The notes beneath the pieces were generated by a model. It saw only the letters and a program-made list of their open reading frames with translations, was not told where the DNA came from and did no database searches. From NCBI GenBank assembly GCA_963666035.2, contig CAXXJI010000007.1:1-64000 (forward strand): a stretch of 64,000 nucleotides of DNA. The letters are read 5' to 3'. Shown here piece by piece: positions 1 to 7,910 of this stretch (within the stretch, counting starts at the first letter, position 1; each line of letters begins with the position of its first letter). Made by a program: the position numbers and the translations under genes. The stretch comes from CALMFG01 sp963666035 (GTDB lineage: Bacteria > Bacillota > Clostridia > Christensenellales > CALMFG01).

Positions 1-215
1 ATGATCTTATCGCCATCGCCCATATAGCCCTGAATATTGCCCATCGGGTCTACGCGTACCGCATCAAATCCGAGTTTTTCCATCTCCTGCTTGATGCGCT
101 CAATCACCAGCTTTTCACCGCAGGATTCCCCAGGAATTCGAATCAGGTCCCGAAGGAACCCTGTCATCTCTTTTTCATATGCGCCTGCTTTTTCTTTAAT
201 TGCGTTAAAATCCAT
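1..215 (-). CDS. ygeY: YgeY-family M20 peptidase/hydrolase, N-terminal part
   Basis: Only the first 71 codons are inside the window; the gene runs off the left edge. The visible protein starts MDFNAIKEKAG and contains LIRIPGESCGEK and MGNIQGYMGDGD, the N-terminal signature of M20 metallopeptidases. The spacing and wording resemble YgeY, a selenium-metabolism-linked hydrolase. The start is supported by AAGGGG and AAGGAC just upstream on the minus strand. YgeY commonly accompanies ygeX (diaminopropionate ammonia-lyase), which lies 1.7 kb away and is transcribed divergently, so context strengthens the call. The metal-binding residues lie beyond the window and cannot be checked. A generic ArgE/DapE/CPG2 peptidase is the alternative. 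Confidence 0.72.
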   Translation of the reverse strand, partial: MDFNAIKEKAGAYEKEMTGFLRDLIRIPGESCGEKLVIERIKQEMEKLGFDAVRVDPMGNIQGYMGDGDKI

Positions 216-366
216 GTCCTTGTCCCCTTTTCATCTATCGAATTAATAAACATTTTTTAGTCAAGTCAAAATACCAGCGCTATTATAACACGGCTTTTGT
301 TTTCTTTTTATATGATTTTAATATTTTAAAGCATTTTCACTGATTTTCTTTTGTTAATTAATTAGT

Positions 367-393
367 CTGGCCGCTTCTTGACACTGGCCGCTT
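367..393 (+). repeat. Direct repeat CTGGCCGCTT flanking the -35 box, possible operator
   Basis: The decamer CTGGCCGCTT occurs at 367-376 and again at 384-393, 17 bp apart, on either side of a TTGACA hexamer. A perfect ten-base repeat placed around a -35 element is what an operator would look like. The cognate regulator is unknown. Confidence 0.5.
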
Positions 394-407
394 AAAAAAA
401 GTACAAT
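378..407 (+). promoter_or_regulatory. Putative sigma-A promoter of the PLP enzyme/ygeX/hexokinase operon
   Basis: TTGACA at 378-383 and TACAAT at 402-407 are separated by 18 bp, followed by a leader of about 70 nt to the start at 486 with GGGAGG at 467-472. No other good promoter is seen before the hexokinase gene, so the three genes are probably one transcript. Confidence 0.6.
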
Positions 408-485
408 TGGTTTGCAAAGCAGAAAAAATGATTAAAAATAAATATATTTTTTGATATCACGATACAGGGAGGCTTATAAAAGCAT

Positions 486-1961
486 ATGGCAACAAAATTC
501 AATCAGATTGATCTGCACATCGATGAGGCAGGCTTAAAAAACTCGGTAAAACGCGCAAAGGAAAAAGGCATTATCATGCCGACTTTTGCCGAGATGAAAA
601 ACCCCGACGCCATCAAGCAGTCCATCAAAGATGAGCTTAAAACAAAGGGATTATGGGATATTGACCCGAGAAACCTGTTCCGTATCACCTGGCACAACCA
701 GGCAACCGAAAGCGGCGGCGGATTCGGCTACGTCAACTACATCGAAATCCCCTCCGAAATGAGCGGCGTGGATGCCAGAATCATCGCGATTTCGGGTAAA
801 TGGTTCCCCACGGGTGCGCATAAAGTCGGCGCGGCATACGGCTGTCTCGCTCCCCGTTTGGTGACCGGCCAGTTCGACCCCAGCCGTCAAAAAGCGGTTT
901 GGCCGAGCACGGGCAACTATTGCCGCGGCGGCGCTTACGACTCCGCACTTTTGGCTTGCGAATCCATCGCAATTCTACCCGAAGGCATGAGCTCTGAACG
1001 GTTTGAATGGCTTTCCAAAGTCGCGGGCGAAACCATCAAGACGCCGGGAACCGAAAGCAATGTCAAAGAGATTTTCGACAAGTGCTGGGAGCTTCGTAAC
1101 AGCGGCGAAGATTTGATGATCTTCAACCAGTTCGAAGAATTCGGCAACTACCTGTGGCACTACGATGTCACCGGGCATGCAATTGAAGGCGTTTTGGAGC
1201 AAGTGATGGGCGAAAACGACCGTTACCACGGTCTGGTATCCTCCACCGGTTCGGGCGGCACCATCGCTGCGGGCGATTATCTTAAAAAAGTATTTCCTTC
1301 TTCCAGAATCGTCGCTTCCGAAGCGCTGCAGTGCCCCACCATCTATATGAACGGTTTCGGTGCACATCGCATTGAAGGCATCGGCGACAAACATATTCCC
1401 TGGATTCACAACGTCAAGAACACCGATGTCGCTGTGGCGGTGGATGATGAAGCCGCGATGCAGTTTATCCGTTTGGCGAACGAACCCGAGGGCATTAAAC
1501 TCTTGAAGCAAAAGGGCATTTCGGACGACCTGGCCGGAAAGCTTAACTGGATCGGTATCTCCGGCGCGGCCAACATCATCTCGGCCATCAAGTACGCCAA
1601 ATATTTTGAACTGAAATCCACCGATGTGATCGTGACCATTTTGACCGACAGCATGGAGATGTACGAAAGCCGTATCAAAGAACTCAACGACGAAGAAGGC
1701 CCCTTCACAGCCACTGCAGCGGCTGTGGCCAATGCCCGGTACCTGGACGGACTTGGCATAGACTATATCAAAGAACTGAACTACTATGACCGCAAAGCGG
1801 TGCACAACCTGAAATATTACACCTGGGTAGAACAACAGGGCAAGACCTATGAGGAAATCGTGGCGCAGTGGGAGGATGAAAGCTACTGGACCGAAATCCC
1901 CAAACAAGTGGATAAACTGGACGAACTCATCAAGGAATTCAATCGTCTGGTTGAAGCCTAA
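486..1961 (+). CDS. PLP-dependent fold-type II enzyme (cysteine synthase/ammonia-lyase-like), substrate unknown
   Basis: 491 residues. Fold-type II PLP enzyme features are visible: a candidate Schiff-base lysine K113 in PTGAHKVGAAYG, a substrate/cofactor loop STGNYCRGG (141-149) and a glycine-rich phosphate loop SSTGSGGT (252-259). It is longer than cysteine synthase or threonine dehydratase, with an extra C-terminal region rich in aromatic and acidic residues. Related proteins are usually annotated only as 'PLP-dependent protein beta subunit'. It lies 11 bp upstream of ygeX, which is also a fold-type II lyase, so the two probably act on related amino acids such as diaminopropionate or other products of purine or hydantoin breakdown. 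This functional link is inference. GGGAGG lies 13 nt upstream of the ATG. Confidence 0.8.
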   Translation: MATKFNQIDLHIDEAGLKNSVKRAKEKGIIMPTFAEMKNPDAIKQSIKDELKTKGLWDIDPRNLFRITWHNQATESGGGFGYVNYIEIPSEMSGVDARIIAISGKWFPTGAHKVGAAYGCLAPRLVTGQFDPSRQKAVWPSTGNYCRGGAYDSALLACESIAILPEGMSSERFEWLSKVAGETIKTPGTESNVKEIFDKCWELRNSGEDLMIFNQFEEFGNYLWHYDVTGHAIEGVLEQVMGENDRYHGLVSSTGSGGTIAAGDYLKKVFPSSRIVASEALQCPTIYMNGFGAHRIEGIGDKHIPWIHNVKNTDVAVAVDDEAAMQFIRLANEPEGIKLLKQKGISDDLAGKLNWIGISGAANIISAIKYAKYFELKSTDVIVTILTDSMEMYESRIKELNDEEGPFTATAAAVANARYLDGLGIDYIKELNYYDRKAVHNLKYYTWVEQQGKTYEEIVAQWEDESYWTEIPKQVDKLDELIKEFNRLVEA

Positions 1962-1972
1962 AGGAAAAAAAG

Positions 1973-3162
1973 ATGAAAACCGATTTGATTCAGTATATCC
2001 CTAATAAACTCAAAACCGAAAGCGCGAATGCGCTTTTGGCTTTGTTTACCAAAGAAGCGAGAGAAAACACGCGCCAAATTCACAACCATTTCGGCGTTCA
2101 GCCCACACCGTTGGTCAAGCTGGACCATTTAGCCGAAGATTTGGGCATCGGCGCTTTTTACGTCAAAGACGAATCCCGCCGCGGGAGTTTGAATGCGTTT
2201 AAACTGCTAGGCGGCTCACACGCCGTCGCGCAGATTTTGTGCAAAATGACCGGCTTAACCCCGATGAATACTTCTCGGGTTCCGATGAAACTCAAGAGAA
2301 AATCACCGCGCTGGGCGAACTGACCTTTGCCGCAGCCTCCGACGGAAACCATGGTCGCAGCGTGGCCTACGCCGCACAATTTGTGGGCCAAAAGGCCATC
2401 ATCTATATGCCAAAAGGCACTGCCGAAGACCGTATTAAAAACATTGAAGCGCTGGGCGCCAAAGTGGTGGTCACCAAAGGCAACTATGACGATTGTGCAC
2501 GGATGATTACCGAAGACAGTGAGAAAAACGGTTGGGTGATGGTGCCGGACACCGCCAGCGAAGGCGACCCGCAGATTGCCAGATGGGTGCAGCAGGGGTA
2601 TCTCACCATGGCATCCGAAATCATCAAGCAGATTGACGCTCCCCCAACGCATGTATTTTTACAGGCCGGTGTGGGTTCTATGGCCTCCACCATGCTGACT
2701 GCGCTGAAGCTGGAATACCAAAGCGCGCCGCCGAAATTCTATATCATGGAGCCGCATCAGGCGAATTGCTTTTTCCGCTCGGGGCAAAAAGGCGAAGCGG
2801 TCAGTGTCACCGGTGACCTTGACAGCATTATGGCTGGTCTTTCCTGCGGGGTTCCCAGTCCGGACGCTTGGAGCCTGATTAAAGATTACGCGGACGGCTT
2901 TTTCTCGATCAATGATCTTCTTTCGGCCAACGGGATGCGGATTTTGGCCAACCCGCTGGGCGGCGATGCGAAAGTCATCTCAGGCGAATCCGGTGCTGTC
3001 GGGACCGGCCTTGTAGATTACATAATCAGACAGGATAAAAAAACAAAAAACGTATTAGGGCTTGACGAAAACACCCGAATCTTGGTAATATCCACAGAGG
3101 GCGACACCGATCGGAAAAACTATCGGGACGTCGTATGGTACGGCAAATACAGCCAGTATTAA
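1973..3162 (+). CDS. ygeX: 2,3-diaminopropionate ammonia-lyase YgeX, reading frame broken once
   Basis: YgeX converts 2,3-diaminopropionate to pyruvate and ammonia using PLP. The N-terminal part (1973 to about 2257) holds the cofactor lysine K77 in ESRRGSLNAFKLLGG. The C-terminal part is in the frame one base back and contains DGNHGRSVAYAA, the loop QAGVGSMAS, SGESGAVG and STEGDTD, all typical of the family. The first frame stops at 2323. Homology passes from CKMTGL into NPDEYF at about 2257, where adding one A to TTAACC restores a protein of about 396 residues, matching the usual length near 398. Sequence error or a recent mutation are both possible; downstream codons show no decay. The gene sits 11 bp after the PLP enzyme and about 25 bp before the hexokinase. 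Confidence 0.85.
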
Positions 3163-3187
3163 ATACCTTTAAGGGATAGGTTTTGTG

Positions 3188-4453
3188 ATGAAAGAATTTT
3201 TGGCAAAGAATTTCTTAGCCGACGAATACTATGCGCTGGATATAATCAGCGATGCTTTTTTAGACGAGATGGAGCGCGGGCTTTCGGGACTATCGGCTTC
3301 ATCTCTTTTAATGCTCCCGTCATTTGCTTTGGTGGACAGCGATATCCGCTTGAATCAAAAAATCGCAGTCATCGACGCGGGCGGCACCAACCTTCGCTTC
3401 GGATGCGTCTGGTTTGACGAAAATGGCGAATATCATATTGAAAACTTTAAGAAGCAAGCGATGCTGGGCACGGACAAAGCCCTCACCAAAGATGAATTTT
3501 TCTCTGGGATGGCCGAGCTTGTATATCCGTATCTCGATGAAACCCGCCTTATCGTCATCTCCTTTGCGTACCCCACCACCATCACCGAGAGCATGGACGG
3601 GCAGATTATCAAGCTCGTGAAGGAATTGAAAGTTTCGGGCGTGGACGGTGCACTGATCGGCGTTGAGCTGACCAAACAGCTTGAAAAAATGGGCAAGTCC
3701 GACGTGCGCGTGATGGTCACCAACGACACTACGGCGACAGCCTTTGCGGGCAAGGCCCAAACCATCGGGAAAAACTATCAAAGCCACATCGGTGTGATCG
3801 TAGGGACGGGTATGAATACCTGTTACCCCGAAAATATGGATGCCATTAAAAAACTACCCGACCATATCGGTCCTGCACGCATGATGATCAACACCGAATC
3901 AGGCGGGTTCGACAAAATTCTGCGCTCAGAAATTGATAAGGCGTTTGATGCTTCCACCACAGACGAAGGCTATCATGTATTGGAAAAGATGGTCAGCGGC
4001 GGGTATATCGGCGGACTTTGCGACGCATATATTAAAGCGGCGGCAAAAGAAAACCTCTTCTCCGCTCCCGCATGTAAATCATTGCTGGAAGTAGAACTAT
4101 CCTCGATCGATATCAGCGAGTTTATCACCCATGTATCCGACGCCACACTTTGCAAACTGATTACCGAGAAAACGGACACCGACGCGCTGCACACACTTTT
4201 AGCGCACATCATCCGGCGGGCTGCCAACCTGACGGCATTGCAGATATATGCGCTGTCCAGAAAATGCAGTCAACCCGGAGACAAACTTTGTGTCACCGTT
4301 GAGGGCACCACCTTTTATAAATTGCCGCGTATGAAAGAACAAACCCAAGAATTTTTGGACATCTACATGGCCAAAGCGGGTTTGAAATATGATATATTGA
4401 CCGTGGACGACGCTGTCATGAAAGGCAGTGCGGCCATCGGCTTACAGCAATAA
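3188..4453 (+). CDS. Hexokinase of the eukaryotic-type (ROK-unrelated) family
   Basis: 421 residues. ATP-dependent sugar kinase of the actin-like ATPase fold. Visible are the phosphate-1 loop DAGGTNLRFG (63-72), the catalytic region VTNDTTATAFAG with a candidate base D180, the phosphate-2 loop GVIVGTGMN (about 202-210), an adenosine-site stretch VEGTTFYKLP and a C-terminal GSAAIG. The motifs resemble the hexokinase_1/hexokinase_2 family found in eukaryotes and scattered anaerobic bacteria rather than ROK glucokinases. AAGGGATAGG precedes both a GTG at 3185 and the ATG at 3188; ATG is preferred. It follows ygeX closely and ends at a strong terminator, so it is probably the last gene of that operon. 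The physiological link to amino-acid or purine breakdown is not evident. Confidence 0.85.
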   Translation: MKEFLAKNFLADEYYALDIISDAFLDEMERGLSGLSASSLLMLPSFALVDSDIRLNQKIAVIDAGGTNLRFGCVWFDENGEYHIENFKKQAMLGTDKALTKDEFFSGMAELVYPYLDETRLIVISFAYPTTITESMDGQIIKLVKELKVSGVDGALIGVELTKQLEKMGKSDVRVMVTNDTTATAFAGKAQTIGKNYQSHIGVIVGTGMNTCYPENMDAIKKLPDHIGPARMMINTESGGFDKILRSEIDKAFDASTTDEGYHVLEKMVSGGYIGGLCDAYIKAAAKENLFSAPACKSLLEVELSSIDISEFITHVSDATLCKLITEKTDTDALHTLLAHIIRRAANLTALQIYALSRKCSQPGDKLCVTVEGTTFYKLPRMKEQTQEFLDIYMAKAGLKYDILTVDDAVMKGSAAIGLQQ

Positions 4454-4471
4454 CCTAAAGATGAATATACT

Positions 4472-4499
4472 GAAGCGGATTAATCCGCTTCTTTTTTTT
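4472..4499 (+). terminator. Rho-independent terminator after hexokinase
   Basis: Perfect 8-bp stem GAAGCGGA/TCCGCTTC with a short loop, followed by eight T residues. Confidence 0.9.
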
Positions 4500-4546
4500 G
4501 TCCAATCGTGATATATTATAGCGTAAACCTAAATGAGGAGAAACCG

Positions 4547-5414
4547 ATGTTTATCGCAAAAGATTTAACTGATTATAAAGTGCTGGATACCGGCGACGGG
4601 ATGAAGCTGGAAGACTGGAACGGCGTGTTGCTGGCCCGCCCGGACCCACAGGTGATCTGGCCAAAAACCAGCCCGAATTTGTGGCAGAAAGCCGATGCGG
4701 TCTACCACCGTTCGGAAACCGGCGGCGGGGAATGGCAGTTTTTAAGCGAGAATCTTCCCGAGCGCTGGGTATTTAATTATAGGGGGCTTAAAATGTATGT
4801 GCGTCCTACCGGCTTTAAGCATACCGGCATCTTCCCCGAACAAGCCGCCAACTGGGATTGGATTCGCGAAAAAATAAAGGCAAGCGGTAAGAACGAGCCC
4901 AAAGTCCTAAATCTTTTTGGCTATACTGGCGGAGCTTCATTGGCCGCGCTTTCGGTCGGCGCCAGTGTGGTGCATGTCGACGCTGCCAAAAGCATGATTG
5001 ATTGGTTTAAAGAAAACCTGGCCCTTTCCAATATGGACAGAAAACCGATCCGCTACATCGTGGATGATTGTATGAAGTTTGTCCAAAGAGAACAGCGGCG
5101 GGGCAACACATACGACGCCATCATCATGGATCCGCCATCCTACGGTCGCGGTAAGGGCGGTGAAGTCTGGAAGATGGAAAAAGATATTTATGGCCTGATT
5201 CTGGAATGTGTCAAAATCCTTGTCCCTAACCCATTGTTTTTCCTTATCAACTCCTACACCACCGGCCTTAGTCATGTGGCGATGGATAATATGCTCTACA
5301 AAACCATTGTGCCTAAGTTTAAAGGTAAAGTACGAGGGGATGTAATTGGCGCTACCGGTTGAAAACTCCAAAACACATCTGCCCTGCGGATCAGCCAGCC
5401 GATGGGAGCGTTAA
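4547..5414 (+). CDS. RlmI-like rRNA (cytosine-C5) methyltransferase, frame broken near its end
   Basis: SAM-dependent methyltransferase related to the RlmI/COG1092 group. The SAM-binding region NLFGYTGG is at 122-129 and the catalytic-type motif DPPSYGRG at 195-202. GAGGAG at 4535-4540 selects the ATG at 4547; an earlier in-frame ATG at 4508 has no ribosome site. As written, the frame ends at 5362 after GDVIGATG. One extra base near 5351 hides the true end: in the next frame the family's C-terminal signature LPCGSASRW appears and stops at 5414, giving about 288 residues. The repaired stop overlaps the ATG of the downstream pseudouridine synthase by 13 nt, consistent with translational coupling of two rRNA-modifying enzymes. 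The target base is not certain. Confidence 0.8.
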
Positions 5415-6073
5415 ATTTCCCTATCCTCTATGAGGATAATCATATTATCGTTGCTGTAAAACCCGCCGGTGTTTTAAGCCAGGCGGATGGTTCAAAAGCG
5501 CCGGATATGCTGACGCTTTTGAAAGCTTATATCAAGGAAAAATATCATAAACCTGGCGACGTATTTTTAGGTTTGGTGCATCGGCTGGATCGACCAACCG
5601 CAGGAGTTATGGTATTTGCCAGAACCAGCAAGGCCGCCATGCGGCTTTCGGAAAGCATAAAAAAGGATCAATTCAATAAGACCTATTTTTGTGTTGTAGA
5701 GGGTTCCGTTACGCCAAAACAAGGACATTGGGTCGATGATTTAAAAAAAGATGAGCGAGCGCTAAAATCATTTGTCGTCAGCGAGCATACCTCCGGCGCC
5801 AAACGCGCCGAGCTTAACTATACCGTTAAGAATGAGAGCGAAGGCTTTTGTCTCGTGGAAGTACAACTGTTGACCGGGCGACATCACCAGATTCGTGTGC
5901 AGTTTGCCCACCGCGGTTTCCCATTAGTGGGCGATCATAAGTACGGCACCGCCACAGGCAAGTCCGAGCTTGCCCTGTTTGCCGCATCTTTAAGCTTCCC
6001 GCACCCCACAACAAAAAAGACGCTGGTTTTCACCGCGCCTCTGCCAAATTCTTTCCCGTTTATTCTGTTCTAG
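5402..6073 (+). CDS. RluA-family pseudouridine synthase
   Basis: 223 residues. Converts uridine to pseudouridine in rRNA or tRNA. The catalytic motif HRLDRPTAG contains the nucleophile D63, and the later motifs LLTGRHHQIR and GDHKYG are present. There is no N-terminal S4 domain, so it is a short RluA-type enzyme, and the site it modifies cannot be predicted. It starts inside the last codons of the methyltransferase gene. Its stop overlaps by a few bases with the stop of the convergent mgtC-like gene. Confidence 0.9.
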   Translation: MGALNFPILYEDNHIIVAVKPAGVLSQADGSKAPDMLTLLKAYIKEKYHKPGDVFLGLVHRLDRPTAGVMVFARTSKAAMRLSESIKKDQFNKTYFCVVEGSVTPKQGHWVDDLKKDERALKSFVVSEHTSGAKRAELNYTVKNESEGFCLVEVQLLTGRHHQIRVQFAHRGFPLVGDHKYGTATGKSELALFAASLSFPHPTTKKTLVFTAPLPNSFPFILF

Positions 6074-6738
6074 CTTTCCGTATCCATCGAAATGATCTTG
6101 GTTCCGCGAATCGCTTTTAGCGCGTCGAGCGTTATGCCGATCGAAGTGCTGGGCGTTGTGGATACGATGGTGAGTGCCGTGCTGCCATCATCCATTTCAT
6201 CCATTTCAATGTTTTTAATCTTCATTTTATTCACCGCCAAGACGTTTAAGACTTCCACCAGTTTTTCCTGTGAACCGTCAATCTCTAAAATCGTCACCGC
6301 GATATTTTTCTTCTTAAACAGTTTATATTCCAGCGCTTTTAAGCTCCACATCACAATCACCGCAAAAGCCGTACCGATTCCCGTCGCCGTATAGAAGCCT
6401 GCCCCCGCTGTGATACCGAGGCACGCCACCACCCAAAGTCCGGCCGCAGTGGTCAGCCCGCGCACACGGATGCCGTCCTTAATGATACTGCCCGCACCAA
6501 GGAAGCCGATTCCGCTGATGACGTAAGCCGCCATGCGGGAAATGTCGGTACTGGAACCACCGAATTTATGCCAGAGATATTCGTTGGTCAGCATCGCCAA
6601 GCACGCACCTAAAGACACCAGCGAGTGCGTGCGCAACCCCGCCGAATTTCCTTTTTTGTATTCCCGCTGGGTTCCGATAATCGCTCCGGCTCCAAGCGCA
6701 ATAGCCAATCGCAGTGCGATATCCCATACTGGTATCAT
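6070..6738 (-). CDS. MgtC/SapB-family membrane protein
   Basis: 222 residues. The N-terminal half has about five hydrophobic segments with the family signatures IGTQREYK, GLRTHSLVSLGA, ISGIGFLGAGSIIKDG and VRGLTTAAGLWV. The C-terminal 80 residues form a soluble ACT-like domain (IAVTILEIDGSQEKLVEVL onward). MgtC proteins are linked to growth in low magnesium and to modulation of membrane ATPase in pathogens; in free-living Firmicutes the role is less defined. The gene is 24 bp downstream of the PHP gene and in the same direction, so it may share its transcript. Confidence 0.9.
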   Translation of the reverse strand: MIPVWDIALRLAIALGAGAIIGTQREYKKGNSAGLRTHSLVSLGACLAMLTNEYLWHKFGGSSTDISRMAAYVISGIGFLGAGSIIKDGIRVRGLTTAAGLWVVACLGITAGAGFYTATGIGTAFAVIVMWSLKALEYKLFKKKNIAVTILEIDGSQEKLVEVLNVLAVNKMKIKNIEMDEMDDGSTALTIVSTTPSTSIGITLDALKAIRGTKIISMDTES

Positions 6739-6761
6739 TTTCTTATCCTCTATTCTTTTCT

Positions 6762-7463
6762 TTAAGAAGACAGGTATTCAAATACTGCATCAACACTTTT
6801 GTCACGAAGTTCCATCCAGTTGATCGCTTCGTTGATATTATACAGCACATGGGCGTCCGAATTGTCGATGACTTTCAGCCCTTTAATTATACCATAATCC
6901 ATCGGCAGATGGTGCTTGACCTCCACCGCGGTGAATGGATACTCCTTAAAAGCAGCCCTGCCTTCGGTATGCAGAATTCCCTGATATTCACGATTGATAT
7001 GTGCCGGCACCACTACGCCGCCGTATTCCATGGCAAGGCCGATAATTTCCCATACTGAAAATGGTGTACTGACCGCTAACGGCTTGACCCATTCATCCAC
7101 CACCTTATCATCGGCGTTTAAAACCAGCTGATTGCCATAGTAAGCGGCTTTCTCTGAAGAGCTTGGCAGGGAATGATAAATTATATCAGAAAAATCCAAT
7201 GCGTTTTCCAGCTTGCGAAAGTAGCAGAGCAAATGCGTACCATTACTGGCTGTTGCTTCTATGCCGGGCAGAAACAGAAGGCCGGCCGTCTCGGCCTCCT
7301 TTTTTGCCACCGCCATATTCTTGCCGCATACATGGTCCACCACCGAGATGATATCCAGTCTCTTGAGCCTTGCCATATTTGCAATATCCCGCGGACGCAT
7401 TCCGTCATCCGCACAAGGCGACAGCGCCGAATGGATATGCAGATCGTAATATACTTTCACCAT
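6762..7463 (-). CDS. PHP-domain metal-dependent phosphoesterase
   Basis: 233 residues. The PHP metal-binding motifs are visible: DLHIHSALSPCADD near the N-terminus, SVVDHVCGKN, GIEATAS, PAHINRE and a C-terminal NSDAH. These coordinate a di- or trinuclear metal site in phosphoesterases of this family. The substrate is not known. Its ATG directly follows the TAG stop of the upstream DRTGG protein, which implies co-translation. In Clostridia this PHP/DRTGG pair is often near redox or hydrogenase operons, but none is in the window. Confidence 0.85.
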   Translation of the reverse strand: MVKVYYDLHIHSALSPCADDGMRPRDIANMARLKRLDIISVVDHVCGKNMAVAKKEAETAGLLFLPGIEATASNGTHLLCYFRKLENALDFSDIIYHSLPSSSEKAAYYGNQLVLNADDKVVDEWVKPLAVSTPFSVWEIIGLAMEYGGVVVPAHINREYQGILHTEGRAAFKEYPFTAVEVKHHLPMDYGIIKGLKVIDNSDAHVLYNINEAINWMELRDKSVDAVFEYLSS

Positions 7464-7799
7464 CTATTTCCCCAATTGCACCGCCAGTATTCCGGCAAAC
7501 TGAAACGCGGTCATGGACGTGCTTAAAACCGCAATATTTTCTTCTTTGGCTTTTTCCAAAAAGTCGCTTTCTGGCATGACGCTTTCAGCCAAAACGACAC
7601 ACGCACAATCGATCAGGGTCGCCACCGCCACAACGTTTAAGTTTCTCTGTACGGTAATCCATGCCGTGCCCGCCTGCCCATGGCTCATCGCCCAGGACAA
7701 GAGGTCGCAAACATACCCGCTCTCTATTCTGTTATCAAGACCAATATCCTCTGTCAATGCACGGGTTTCCTCTCCCAGCAAGTCTTTAACTGTCAGCAT
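7464..7799 (-). CDS. DRTGG-domain protein
   Basis: 111 residues forming one small alpha/beta domain. Residues DLLSWAMSHGQAGTAWITVQ and VVLAESVMPESDF resemble the DRTGG domain that is also found in CBS-domain pyrophosphatases and some phosphotransacetylases. It probably binds a ligand and acts as a regulatory or adaptor protein for the PHP enzyme encoded immediately downstream. The start is supported by AAAGGAAG upstream. A TATAAT hexamer lies at 7846-7851 on the minus strand without a convincing -35. Confidence 0.7.
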   Translation of the reverse strand: MLTVKDLLGEETRALTEDIGLDNRIESGYVCDLLSWAMSHGQAGTAWITVQRNLNVVAVATLIDCACVVLAESVMPESDFLEKAKEENIAVLSTSMTAFQFAGILAVQLGK

Positions 7800-7873
7800 A
7801 TTTTGCTTCCTTTCCGTCTATCAATCTTTTATTCAACTGCTATGCATTATATCATAAGGATTGTTTCGGCGCA

Positions 7874-7905
7874 TAAAAAAAGAACCCTTAAATAAAAGGT
7901 TCTTT
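7874..7905 (-). terminator. Terminator of the SpoIID/SH3b gene
   Basis: AGAACC/GGTTCT stem extended by A/T pairs, with a T-run on the minus strand, directly after the stop at 7911. Confidence 0.8.
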
Positions 7906-7910
7906 ATCGC

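Noticed and set aside
216..485. Riboswitch upstream of the PLP/ygeX operon
   Set aside because: No purine, lysine, cobalamin or other known aptamer core is recognisable in the leader.
975..1907. 310-residue open frame on the minus strand opposite the PLP enzyme
   Set aside because: It mirrors a gene with clear PLP motifs, has no ribosome site, and its low-complexity Val/Phe/Gly composition is typical of an antisense frame.
2240..2330. Programmed frameshifting in ygeX, dnaE or aconitase
   Set aside because: No slippery heptamer with a following stimulatory structure is seen, and these families are not known to use it.
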